NCBI RefSeq assembly: GCF_900176535.1
Contig: NZ_FWXT01000001.1
Location: 2,046,001 to 2,110,000, forward strand
DNA length: 64,000 nt
Reading direction: 5' to 3'
DNA from: Pedobacter africanus
Lineage (GTDB): Bacteria > Bacteroidota > Bacteroidia > Sphingobacteriales > Sphingobacteriaceae
A program made the translations under genes and the position numbers. The notes under the pieces were generated by a model. It ran no database searches and was not told the DNA's origin. It saw only the letters and a list, made by a program, of their open reading frames with translations. This document shows, in pieces, positions 33,869-42,410 of the stretch. How positions within the stretch are numbered: the first letter of the stretch is position 1; the number at the start of each line of letters is the position of its first letter.

Positions 33869-35375
33869 CCGCAGGGTTTAATAGTTTATTGAGGGTATAG
33901 CAGATCAGCTTATTGGCCAGGGGCGTCCCCTCGTCTGAACTGATGCCCCCCAGTTTCAGTTCATAAACATAACCGGGCTTCAGGGCGCCCAGTTTCAGCG
34001 ACACTTTTTTCTGATCGGCCGAAATGCTGATGCCGGTAACCGGGACCTCCTGCAGGTCTTGCTGCATGGTGTTGTCGGCGCCTTCATGCTTAACTTTCCG
34101 CTGGTATTTATAGAAATAACTTCTGAACTTATAATTTTCGGGGTTTGATGCTGCCGTTTTGTTTAGGGGCTGGGTAAAGGTAAGGTCGAAGCCATCATTG
34201 GTCAGCTTCATGGTATAGACATCCATCGGGGGCTTGTTGTTAAAAACGATGCGCTGAATGCCGATATCGCCGCTCCATCCATAGGCAATCTGCCCTGTCC
34301 ATAGGCTGCCATCGGGCGCAAAAGCCAAACGGTTGTTTCCTTTCCTTAAGCCATGTCCATCCAAAAATGGGATGCAGGCACCCTGCAGCTGTCCCTGCAC
34401 TTTTTCAAGCATCACCCGTACAATCCTGTCGCGGTTCATCTCTCCCACAAACAATTGCCCGGCAAAGGGCCCAAATTTGCCCGCTGTAGCATCGCAAAGC
34501 GGCTGTGAAGGGGAGTTAGCCATAATGCCCTGCGGAAACAGCACAGCGGCTTTGGTACGCATGGCGTCCAGCTCCTTTATCGGCAGCGCCAGCGGACTCT
34601 TGCCTTTCCAGTCTTTTTGCCAGACCAGGCTGGCAGGGTGGCCGTAAAATTTGCCTTCCTCTACATGGTACAGCGTGCTGGTCTCTACCCAGTCGCTCTG
34701 GTTATCGGTTACAAACAGATTGTCCTCCAGGTCAAAGCCCAGGCCATTGGGCGAGCGCATGCCCGAAGCATAGGGATGCAGCCTGCCATCGGGACTAAGC
34801 TTCATTACCCAGCCCCTGTAGGGCACTACGGAGTACATTTCATAAAGCCCCTGCTGAAGATCGCGGCCCAGGGGGTTAAACCTGCCCCGCAGCTCCTGGT
34901 TTACCGAGCCTCCCGGCGAAGCCGTATTGAGGGCAATGAAAAGATTGCCCTTCTTGTCGCGCGCCGGACCATAATTGAATTCGTGGTAGTTCCCGGAAAG
35001 GCCAAAATCATCGGTCATGTTTTCATACACATCGGCCCTGCCGTCCCCATCGGTATCTTTAATGCGCGTAAGTTCAGGGCGCTGCATCACCACCAGCTCT
35101 GAATTGCTCAGCGCCAAAACACCCAGCGGTTCGTGCAGGCCATCGGCAAATACGCTCCAATGCTTTGTTGCCGGATCGTAGATCATCACTTCCCCACGGA
35201 TAAAGCAGGCAACCAGACGGCCGTCGGGCAGAAAATCGACCCCCCCTGTTTCGCTGGTCAGCCCCTCGGGCATGGTTATGGTTTCTACGGTATAGGCTTC
35301 CTGTCCTTTCACAGCAAAAACACTTGCGAAAAACAGCAACAGGACCGTAGCCCCGCTAATGCTTACTGACCTCAT
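33855..35375 (-). CDS. Sorbosone/glucose-dehydrogenase-like secreted beta-propeller
   Basis: A 506-residue secreted protein (signal MRSVSISGATVLLLFFASVFAVKG). The N-terminal ~390 residues form a propeller of the PQQ-type sugar dehydrogenase-like class: GGVDFLPDGRLVACFIRGEVM, RIKDTDGDGRADVYENM (Asp-rich loop like that in 2869-5016), SGMRSPNGLGFDLEDNLFVTDNQ and GNNRLAFAPDGSLWTGQ. A C-terminal Ig-like strand domain follows (FDLTFTQPLNKTAASNPENY). No CxxCH heme motif is present. The cupredoxin gene lies one base upstream, so the two probably work as enzyme and electron acceptor (inference). Confidence 0.78.
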   Translation of the reverse strand: MRSVSISGATVLLLFFASVFAVKGQEAYTVETITMPEGLTSETGGVDFLPDGRLVACFIRGEVMIYDPATKHWSVFADGLHEPLGVLALSNSELVVMQRPELTRIKDTDGDGRADVYENMTDDFGLSGNYHEFNYGPARDKKGNLFIALNTASPGGSVNQELRGRFNPLGRDLQQGLYEMYSVVPYRGWVMKLSPDGRLHPYASGMRSPNGLGFDLEDNLFVTDNQSDWVETSTLYHVEEGKFYGHPASLVWQKDWKGKSPLALPIKELDAMRTKAAVLFPQGIMANSPSQPLCDATAGKFGPFAGQLFVGEMNRDRIVRVMLEKVQGQLQGACIPFLDGHGLRKGNNRLAFAPDGSLWTGQIAYGWSGDIGIQRIVFNNKPPMDVYTMKLTNDGFDLTFTQPLNKTAASNPENYKFRSYFYKYQRKVKHEGADNTMQQDLQEVPVTGISISADQKKVSLKLGALKPGYVYELKLGGISSDEGTPLANKLICYTLNKLLNPADGNR

Positions 35376-35376
35376 A

Positions 35377-36549
35377 TCAACGTCTTTTTTTATTGTAAAC
35401 CAATGGATAACTGGTAATGGTGACCGAAAAATCGCGGGCCTGCTGCGGACTGAGCTTTAGCTTATCCTTTTCCCAAACACCAGAGGAAGCCTCGTAGGTT
35501 TCCGATTCGTTGCTGATGCCGCAGGCCAGCCATACCGTTTTACCTGCATCGGGGATGCGGAACTTACGGATCAGGCCCTTCCCGTCTTCCTTAGGCAAAA
35601 TCAGCTCGTAGACATCTGTGCCATTCAGGGTGTAGTGAAATTCAGGGTATTTGTTGACCAGGCGGTAGCCTTTATAAGCTGCAACCGGGATTTCATCGGC
35701 CTTGCCGATGCGCAATGGGCTGCTCATGATTTCGCGGTAAAAGATGGTACCGACAATTTTCGCCACGGCATCGGCATGGCCTTTCCAGATGCCGGTATTG
35801 TCTACAAAACCACCCTTCCAGGCATACCTGAGCCGGCATAAGCCTGCATCCCAGCAGTACGACAATTCCTGGGGCAGGCTTACGGCTATGGCAGCCGGCC
35901 CGGCATCTTCCATAAAAATGCGGTACAGGTATGGGGCAACGGGGGTATAGGGATGATTGGCCTGCACTTTTTTGGGTTCCGCCATTTTATGCATGTCGTG
36001 CTGATTGTGCATGTCCTGCGAAGCCGCAGCAGCGACCTGCTCTTCCTGCCTTGAAGGCGGAATATTAGGGTCTGTTTTAATGTCGGGCATCTCCCCTCCG
36101 GCGTTTACATACATCACCCCGTACATCACAAAGCCATGGCCCGGAAAAGTGCAGACATAAGGGTAAGCCCCTGCCTTTGCCGGTGCTTTAAATGTGAGCG
36201 ACCTGGTCTGATCTGGGGAAACCACGGGGATAGACCAGAGCACATCGGCCGATTTGGGTACATAATTCATTGCAGGCCCTTTTTCTTCAAGCTGCAGGGC
36301 TGCATTGACCACATTTACCCTGGCGCCCGGTTTGGTGATGAGCAGGTTGTGGCTCATGTCGTCTGTATTGGTAAAGTTCAGTTTCACCGCCGCTCCGGGC
36401 TTTACGGTAAAGCGCACCACATCGTACTGCAGGCCCGGAAGCACTTTCAGTTCAATTACAGTTGGCGCTGCAGCTGCCGGTTGCCCCATACCGTATTTTA
36501 CCTGCAGTACGAACAAGAGCAGCATTATCATTCTTTTGGCTAAACACAT
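35377..36549 (-). CDS. Azurin/plastocyanin-like cupredoxin with C-terminal extension
   Basis: A secreted 390-residue protein. Residues 30-150 form a blue-copper domain with the complete type-1 ligand set His67 (DMSHNLL), Cys133, His138 and Met142, in the C-x4-H-x3-M spacing of azurins (YVCTFPGHGFVMYG). A His/Met-rich linker (residues 175-195, HNQHDMHKM) could bind copper too. The C-terminal ~190 residues (YLYRIFMEDAGPAAIAVSL and following) resemble cytochrome-associated domains of unknown function. Cupredoxins carry one electron in the periplasm. It sits between the heparinase/RidA fusion (15-base spacer) and the propeller gene. Confidence 0.85.
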   Translation of the reverse strand: MCLAKRMIMLLLFVLQVKYGMGQPAAAAPTVIELKVLPGLQYDVVRFTVKPGAAVKLNFTNTDDMSHNLLITKPGARVNVVNAALQLEEKGPAMNYVPKSADVLWSIPVVSPDQTRSLTFKAPAKAGAYPYVCTFPGHGFVMYGVMYVNAGGEMPDIKTDPNIPPSRQEEQVAAAASQDMHNQHDMHKMAEPKKVQANHPYTPVAPYLYRIFMEDAGPAAIAVSLPQELSYCWDAGLCRLRYAWKGGFVDNTGIWKGHADAVAKIVGTIFYREIMSSPLRIGKADEIPVAAYKGYRLVNKYPEFHYTLNGTDVYELILPKEDGKGLIRKFRIPDAGKTVWLACGISNESETYEASSGVWEKDKLKLSPQQARDFSVTITSYPLVYNKKRR

Positions 36550-36564
36550 ATGTTTCTGTTTATT

Positions 36565-39500
36565 TTATTTTTCCTTAACCACACCAATCATGTCCATACA
36601 AAGCTCCTTGCCCGGTATGCCTACGCCCTTCACTTTTGCTTTTGATGCCGCGGGCGGACTTTCCGGCTTGTAATATTTCGGGCGGATGGTGTTCAGGTCA
36701 TTACTGGCGCTGTCGGTCACCACATAATAGGTGGCCTTGGCCAGATGGTCAAAATCAGTCCCTGCCTGGCTTAAAATCCCCGACATCTCCTTAAAAATAG
36801 CTGCCGATTCATTTGCTGCCTCCTTACTGGTTTCGCCGTACAGCGACGAGAGGTATACCTTACTGCCATAGTTGATCCGAGCAACCTTGCTGTATACCGG
36901 CGAGGCAGTCATCCCCGTGGGCGTAATGAAATCCAGCTGCGTTTGCGGTTTACTTAAAGCCTGCGGAACCCGGGCAATCAGTTCAATTTCTATCAGCGGC
37001 TTTTTACTGGTCCATTCTACATATACCGCAGGCGGAAGGGTATGGCCTTCAAAAAAAGCAGCCATTTCCTTTTTTACCAGGTCAATATCTGCCGCCGGAC
37101 AAATGAAGGACTTGATCTGAACCACGTCGCTCTTTTTCAGGCCTAGGTATTGCAGGGTAGAATCCAGCTGCTTCAGGGTTGCACGTGCTGCCCCGGCAAT
37201 CTCTCCGTTTGCGGCCTGACCGGACACATATACAACACCAGCCCCTGGCAAAACGGCAACCTGGGACTGGTGAGGGGGAGCTGCAGATAAATCAGAAACA
37301 CCTATGGCATCAACTGCAAAAAGTGCTTCAGAAGGGATGATATCTCCGGTTACCAGACTTACAGCGGGTCTTTTACCGGCTTTAAAACGATTACTGATGT
37401 ATTTCCTGAATTCAGGGATGAATTTGTCGTCCGCAACACAAACATGGAGTTTAACGGCCCTGTCAAGACCAGAGCCCCCTGTTTTTAAGGCGCGGTCTAC
37501 ATTGTCGAAAACCTGTTTCAGTTGCAGGCCCGGGTTGGCTTTGCCTATAATTTTACCCTTTTGGTCTGTAGGCAGCAGCTGTGTGGTATGTGCCAGTGGG
37601 CCTTCGCCTGCCACTACGGCCAATGCGCCGCCTGTATGTCTGGAATTGCCGATGTATTGCATAGTAGATTTTGGTTTGGTTGATATGGGTTCCCAGCGGG
37701 CATGTGAAGTCACTTTAAATGCGGCACCTTCGTCGAAATCGTAAGTATACCTGCGCGTTGTCTGCCCGGCACCTTTTTCTCCCGTAACGGTGCTGTAATC
37801 GGCCACAAAAGTTATCGGCCCACAATCAACACGGGTTAAATTTCCTTCCCTGGTAATGTTTTTGATGGTATAGCAGGCGTCGCGGTTGCCTTTGGTTGCT
37901 ACAATGAGCTGCTCTCCTGTCAGGCTGCCATCAGCAGGTAATGCGGTATCTACCAGCAGCCATCCGCCCCCAGCCAGGCCCTTGTTCATTTTCAGCACTT
38001 TACCTGTAAAGGCACCTTCAGATTTCAGCTCCAGCTGATCATATTTCAGCAGGCTGCCATCTATTAGAATTCCTTTAACGGGTTTTCCTGCCTTTTCTTT
38101 GATATAGCCCAGCTTACCCTTCAGCAGCATGCCATTATCCAGTTGCAAGGGCTTTTCCCCATCCGGGTTATACAGGATGTAATCCATTTCACCATTCAGC
38201 AGCGCTATCTTTAAAGCTACCTGATTGCTCTTTCCGTCGTCCAGCCTTTTCAGGGATTTCAGGAAAGGGTTGTTCTGATAAGGCTCCAGCACCGAAACAA
38301 AATTGCTGTTCAGGTTTTCACCCTGCCGGTGCATCAACACATAACCCAGGGTTTTGGGGTTGCCGGGCTTGTTTTGCGGCGGGTCACCATCGGCAATGGC
38401 CACATCCTGTGCGGCGCTTAGCGCATGCATGCGCAGGTGCGTATCCTCTCCGGCTTTCATGCCCCGGTAGGAAGGATCTACTTTCCAGTCGACCATAAAT
38501 TGCCCAGGCGGCTGCTTATCCCTTTGCACATTGTACAGGTGGGCATATCCAATGGGCGTATTTCCGGCCAAAACGCCCTTCGGCACATCTTCACCGGCAT
38601 AACTGCCTTTCTCCTGCTTTTTCAGCTCCAGTCCGGCCGTAGTTACTGTGCCCGGAGGGCCGTGAAAGCTGTACACATGGTCATGACCTCCGCTTACCCG
38701 GAATACATCCAGAACATAAGCATTGCTGTCGGCATCCCCGCCCATATCGGGCGCTCCGCCAATCAGCAGCATCGTGCGTGTATATTCCTTTACCGAAGGG
38801 TATGCGCTGCTGCCGTCCAGCTCAAAGGCACCAAAACCTTTAAGCTGTTTAAAAAGACGGGTATGTCCGCCCCAGCCCTCTTTCTGCGGTTGTTTGTTCA
38901 CATAAACCAGGTTATGGGAGATGGTGCTTCCTGTCCATTCGTTATTGCTGGGCCAGCGGGTGGCATATTCGGGGTAGCCATGGTCGGGCGCCATCCATTT
39001 GCCAAAGGCAAAGAGATCAAAGTTGAGCAGGTCGGGATGTGCATGTTTGATGGTACGGCCATAGTTGCTGGCTATCGCAGTGCCTTGCATGCCTGTTCCG
39101 GCCTCGAGTGTGGCCAGACCAAAGCCGCTCATCAGATTGCCCCTGTTGGGGCCTGTTGCCGCCTGCAGGGCTACACGCTCAATCTCCTGGCCCAGTAGTT
39201 CCGGGTTTTCCGCAAAAATATCACGGCCAAGTCCCTTTGCGGTGTTGCCATTTGCACGATAAGCGGCCAGCGCCATTTCAGGATCGCGCGTTTGTGCATA
39301 ACCCAGGGCAATAAAATCCGGGCTGACTGCCCCTTTGGAAACCAGTCCGGTTGAGCCCGAATCGCCAATATTAGGTACAGCTACACCCAGCACTGCCATG
39401 CGGTAGGCCGTCATAAAGGCTGCGCTGAATTGGGGAAGATCGCGGTAAATATGGTGTTTGGTGTAAGCCGGATAGCCGGCCAGTGTTTGTGCCAGCTTAG

Positions 39501-40734
39501 CCACCAGGTTACCCCACATAAAGGCATAGCCCGGGGCGCCCTCATCTGATGTGCCGTCGCGGTCAAAGTTACGGATCATGAGCCCCGGAATATCGCCCCC
39601 TTCAGGCGCAAAAAGCCAGTCGAGCCAGGCTGTTGTTTCCGGGTTGCTGTTCAATGCAATGGCGCACCTGGCCACGCTCAGCTGGTGCATGCCCTGGTTG
39701 CCATATACGCGGTGCGATACAACAGCTTTAAACGCTGTACGCAGGATGCCATCGTCTACATTCTTTACCAAAAGCGCACGTGTTCCCTTTGCCTTTCCCA
39801 GCTTGTATTTTTTAGATTGTTGTGATAAAAACGTGTAAAGAGCGGGCTGATCAGCGGTTCCGCTCAGGATCTTATCGTAGGCATCAGCAAAATTCTGCAC
39901 TACGTTTGTTTCCCATATGGCGCCTTCAATTTTGCCCACGTTCCGTCCTCCGTCTGAATGGTACCAACCCCTGTCGGCATAGGGCTTCCAGTCCATATCC
40001 GGATATACGTCGGCAATCCTGTCCAGCAATATGGCGGCCTTGGCAGCATAACGTTTATCGCCCGTATATAAAAAGGCATCTGCGAGGACCCGCAGGCCAT
40101 CGCCTATTTCGTCCCAGTATTTCCAGGTATAATAACCAATAAACTTATAGCTGCGCCCTTCGGCATTGATATAGCCAAAACCATCGTCTACCCCGTATTT
40201 GTGCAGGGGATCTTTGGGGTCCGGGTGTGCCGTGTTATACAGTAAGCGCCTGTCGCCCTTTGCCGGGTTAAAAAGGCCCCGTTCATCAATGGCAGTTTTA
40301 TAGTATTTCCCGAAATCGTTGGTCGGGAAAACGGCCTGACAGGATGGGCAGGTCAGTTTCCAGGGCAGTTTTTCAAAATCGGGGTTATAGGGATAATTGC
40401 CATAGCGGGAAATTTTGTGGCCGCATTCCAGGCAGCCCAGGAATTTCGGTCCTTTGGTGAGGCGGTCGAACGTCACGTCAATACAGCGGGGCAGGTCCTG
40501 ACCGGGCACCATCTCCCACAACACTTCATCAGATTTTGCCAGCCATTTTGCAGCCCTTGAAATAACGGCATCACGCTGCTTTCGCGCCCATTCGTAACGC
40601 CCGCAGTTGGCCCTTAAATTGGCGATCTTATCTTCAGTATAAAAACCGCCGTAAATCCGGTTGGCATAGAGCCCGGTAGTCCACAACAGCCCGGCTGCCA
40701 TGAACAGGTAAATCAATTTGAAATTCGGTTTCAT
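36565..40734 (-). CDS. Heparinase II/III-like polysaccharide lyase fused to three RidA/YjgF-type domains
   Basis: A 1389-residue exported protein (signal KLIYLFMAAGLLWTTGLYA). Residues ~25-1010 look like a heparinase-II/III-type lyase: a zinc-ribbon-like pair CLECGH and CPSC near residues 100-130, an alpha-toroid (FADAFLYTGDKRYAAKAAILLDR is in reduced form here), GNQGMHQLSVARCAIAL, GAPGYAFMWGN and the beta domain GRTIKHAHPDLLNFDLFAFGKW. From ~1025 on come three RidA-like units, at ~1025-1145 (RALKTGGSGLDRAVKLHVCV), ~1160-1250 (VVYVSGQAANGEIAGAA) and ~1275-1385 (YGSKVYLSSLYGETSKEA). RidA proteins hydrolyse enamines/imines. First gene of the right-arm operon, with two boxes upstream. Confidence 0.82.
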   Translation of the reverse strand: MKPNFKLIYLFMAAGLLWTTGLYANRIYGGFYTEDKIANLRANCGRYEWARKQRDAVISRAAKWLAKSDEVLWEMVPGQDLPRCIDVTFDRLTKGPKFLGCLECGHKISRYGNYPYNPDFEKLPWKLTCPSCQAVFPTNDFGKYYKTAIDERGLFNPAKGDRRLLYNTAHPDPKDPLHKYGVDDGFGYINAEGRSYKFIGYYTWKYWDEIGDGLRVLADAFLYTGDKRYAAKAAILLDRIADVYPDMDWKPYADRGWYHSDGGRNVGKIEGAIWETNVVQNFADAYDKILSGTADQPALYTFLSQQSKKYKLGKAKGTRALLVKNVDDGILRTAFKAVVSHRVYGNQGMHQLSVARCAIALNSNPETTAWLDWLFAPEGGDIPGLMIRNFDRDGTSDEGAPGYAFMWGNLVAKLAQTLAGYPAYTKHHIYRDLPQFSAAFMTAYRMAVLGVAVPNIGDSGSTGLVSKGAVSPDFIALGYAQTRDPEMALAAYRANGNTAKGLGRDIFAENPELLGQEIERVALQAATGPNRGNLMSGFGLATLEAGTGMQGTAIASNYGRTIKHAHPDLLNFDLFAFGKWMAPDHGYPEYATRWPSNNEWTGSTISHNLVYVNKQPQKEGWGGHTRLFKQLKGFGAFELDGSSAYPSVKEYTRTMLLIGGAPDMGGDADSNAYVLDVFRVSGGHDHVYSFHGPPGTVTTAGLELKKQEKGSYAGEDVPKGVLAGNTPIGYAHLYNVQRDKQPPGQFMVDWKVDPSYRGMKAGEDTHLRMHALSAAQDVAIADGDPPQNKPGNPKTLGYVLMHRQGENLNSNFVSVLEPYQNNPFLKSLKRLDDGKSNQVALKIALLNGEMDYILYNPDGEKPLQLDNGMLLKGKLGYIKEKAGKPVKGILIDGSLLKYDQLELKSEGAFTGKVLKMNKGLAGGGWLLVDTALPADGSLTGEQLIVATKGNRDACYTIKNITREGNLTRVDCGPITFVADYSTVTGEKGAGQTTRRYTYDFDEGAAFKVTSHARWEPISTKPKSTMQYIGNSRHTGGALAVVAGEGPLAHTTQLLPTDQKGKIIGKANPGLQLKQVFDNVDRALKTGGSGLDRAVKLHVCVADDKFIPEFRKYISNRFKAGKRPAVSLVTGDIIPSEALFAVDAIGVSDLSAAPPHQSQVAVLPGAGVVYVSGQAANGEIAGAARATLKQLDSTLQYLGLKKSDVVQIKSFICPAADIDLVKKEMAAFFEGHTLPPAVYVEWTSKKPLIEIELIARVPQALSKPQTQLDFITPTGMTASPVYSKVARINYGSKVYLSSLYGETSKEAANESAAIFKEMSGILSQAGTDFDHLAKATYYVVTDSASNDLNTIRPKYYKPESPPAASKAKVKGVGIPGKELCMDMIGVVKEK

Positions 40735-40755
40735 TTGGTGTGTGCATTAAACTCC

Positions 40756-40767
40756 GTTAACGTTACC
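40756..40767. promoter_or_regulatory. Regulon box H (GTTAACGTTACC)
   Basis: It lies 21 bases upstream of the start codon of the lyase/RidA fusion gene and is followed by CGAAAA as in boxes C and F. Its left half is the most deviant of the ten copies. Confidence 0.6.
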
Positions 40768-40844
40768 GAAAATAATCATATAATTTTAAAATCCCTCATG
40801 ATTTGCGTTTTTTCTTTTGCCATAAACATAGTTGGATATGTATT

Positions 40845-40856
40845 GTGTACGTAACC
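40845..40856. promoter_or_regulatory. Regulon box I (GTGTACGTAACC)
   Basis: Second box of the same promoter region, 89 bases further upstream than box H. The core is identical to box B. Two boxes in front of one operon suggest cooperative or looping control. Confidence 0.7.
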
Positions 40857-40880
40857 AAATAAAATCAGTCCCGATTTAAA

Positions 40881-40913
40881 GAGGCTGTACAAAAGCTTCA
40901 TTTATACAGCCTC
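40881..40913 (-). terminator. Probable terminator after the second SusC/SusD unit
   Basis: GAGGCTGTA (40881-40889) pairs with TACAGCCTC (40905-40913). On the minus strand it follows the SusD stop by 14 bases and is followed by a weak TTTAAAT tract. Confidence 0.6.
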
Positions 40914-40926
40914 CTGTCCTGCAGCT

Positions 40927-42399
40927 CTAGTAGTCCTGGTTTTGCGCCAGCACACCTGGGTTATACACCTCAATCTGCCGTTGCGGTATCGGAAAAAGCA
41001 CATAATGCGGCTTAGGCTGCAAAGTAAATTTCAGTGCGGTCTGCGTAGTCGGGTTATACCCCCGCTCTTCAAAAGCCAGCTCGCTCAATAACCTTCCGGT
41101 CCGCACCAGGTCAAACCACCTTTCATTTTCAAAGGCAAACTCCAGGCGCCGTTCCAGCAAAATCTTATCGGTAAAGGCCTCGGCCGTTGCAATATCAGCC
41201 GGCGTATAGTTTTTAGTGGCATTACCAAAGGCGCGGCTGCGGATCTTGTTGAGCTCTGCCAGTGCCAGGTCCGGACGGTTTAAGCCGTATTGCGTTTCGG
41301 CCAGCAGCAAAATGACATCGGCATAGCGCAAAACAGGCAGGTCTATTCCCGAGGAGTTCAGCAGGTGCTTCACCTCGTACTTGCTCACATGCGGAAACCA
41401 TACCGTAGGCGAATTGGCCGGTGTGGGCGTTTTGTAAAACTCTGTAATGGAAGCGGCCTTGCGTGTATCGCCGGTTTCAAAAAGCTTGTGCAGATCCCAT
41501 GAAGGGAATACCGATTCGAGGCCTGATGAGGCGATGCCGGTCTTACCGCCAAAAGGCAAAAATGCGCTGCTCAGTGTATGGCCGTTTGTCCCTTCTATGT
41601 ATTTGATGGCAAAGATCAGCTCGGCATTGTCTTCGTTTTCCAGCTTCCAGAGGGAAGCAAAATCCGTTTGCAGGGCATAACCATAACCTGTCACCATATC
41701 CAGATAGGTTTTGGCATTGGGCCAGTCCTTCAGGTACACGTATACTTTGCCCAGCAAGGCTGCCGCTACCCCATTGCTAACCCGGCCTTTCGGCATATCT
41801 GCTTTTGCAGGCAAGGTAGCCAGGGCATCTTTAAGGTCGCTGATGATCAGATTATAGATCTCTTCCTTGCTGGCCCTTGGTGTAGATTTGGCTTCATTTA
41901 TTTCCAGCAATGTAGTGACTTTGGGCACCCCGCCAAAAAGCCGCACCATATCAAAGTAAAAGAGTGCCCGCATAAATTTGGCCTCACCGGTAAGCTGTTC
42001 TTTTTGCTTTGCTTTATAATCCTTAGGGTTATCAATATTGGCCAGCACGGCATTGGCCCTGAATATGCCACTGTAGCTGGCTTCCCAGAAGGTGGCAAAG
42101 AGCTGGTTTGCCGAAGTGATGGCCATATTGTCTACATCATCGGCCCCGGCCGATAAGGTATAGGTTGTCCGGTAAAGGTTGTCTGTAGGCAGTTCCAGCA
42201 AAATGTAGTCTGTTGGTTTACGGCTCTGGTAGCTGCTGTATATGCCAATTACGGCCAGGTCTAGATCTTTCGCTGTTTTGTAATAATCGGTTGTAGTCAG
42301 CACAGAATCAGGCGTAATTTCGGTAAGGTCTTTATTGCAGGCGGTGATGTTCAGCGTAAGCAATACCGCAAGCATTTTTATATATCCATTTCTTTTCAT
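40927..42399 (-). CDS. SusD/RagB-family outer-membrane lipoprotein, unit 2
   Basis: A 490-residue surface lipoprotein (lipobox NITAC, Cys21), start MKRNGYIKMLAVLLTLNITAC. Family features are KDLTEITPDSVLTTTDYYKTAKDLDLA in pieces, the helix LTGEAKFMRALFYFDMVRLFGGVP near residue 135-158, VLRYADVILLLAETQYGLNR near 350 and the C-terminal LLERRLEFAFENERWFDLVRTGR. The length is normal for SusD and there is no insert as in unit 1. It partners the SusC gene 11 bases upstream. Confidence 0.93.
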   Translation of the reverse strand: MKRNGYIKMLAVLLTLNITACNKDLTEITPDSVLTTTDYYKTAKDLDLAVIGIYSSYQSRKPTDYILLELPTDNLYRTTYTLSAGADDVDNMAITSANQLFATFWEASYSGIFRANAVLANIDNPKDYKAKQKEQLTGEAKFMRALFYFDMVRLFGGVPKVTTLLEINEAKSTPRASKEEIYNLIISDLKDALATLPAKADMPKGRVSNGVAAALLGKVYVYLKDWPNAKTYLDMVTGYGYALQTDFASLWKLENEDNAELIFAIKYIEGTNGHTLSSAFLPFGGKTGIASSGLESVFPSWDLHKLFETGDTRKAASITEFYKTPTPANSPTVWFPHVSKYEVKHLLNSSGIDLPVLRYADVILLLAETQYGLNRPDLALAELNKIRSRAFGNATKNYTPADIATAEAFTDKILLERRLEFAFENERWFDLVRTGRLLSELAFEERGYNPTTQTALKFTLQPKPHYVLFPIPQRQIEVYNPGVLAQNQDY

Positions 42400-42410
42400 G
42401 ATGTGTGGCT

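Noticed and set aside
38425..39198. 257-codon open frame on the plus strand
   Set aside because: Antisense shadow of the lyase/RidA fusion gene.
36565..40734. Assigning heparin or heparan sulfate as the substrate
   Set aside because: The heparinase-II/III-like fold also occurs in alginate and other lyases, and no sulfatase is present in the window.
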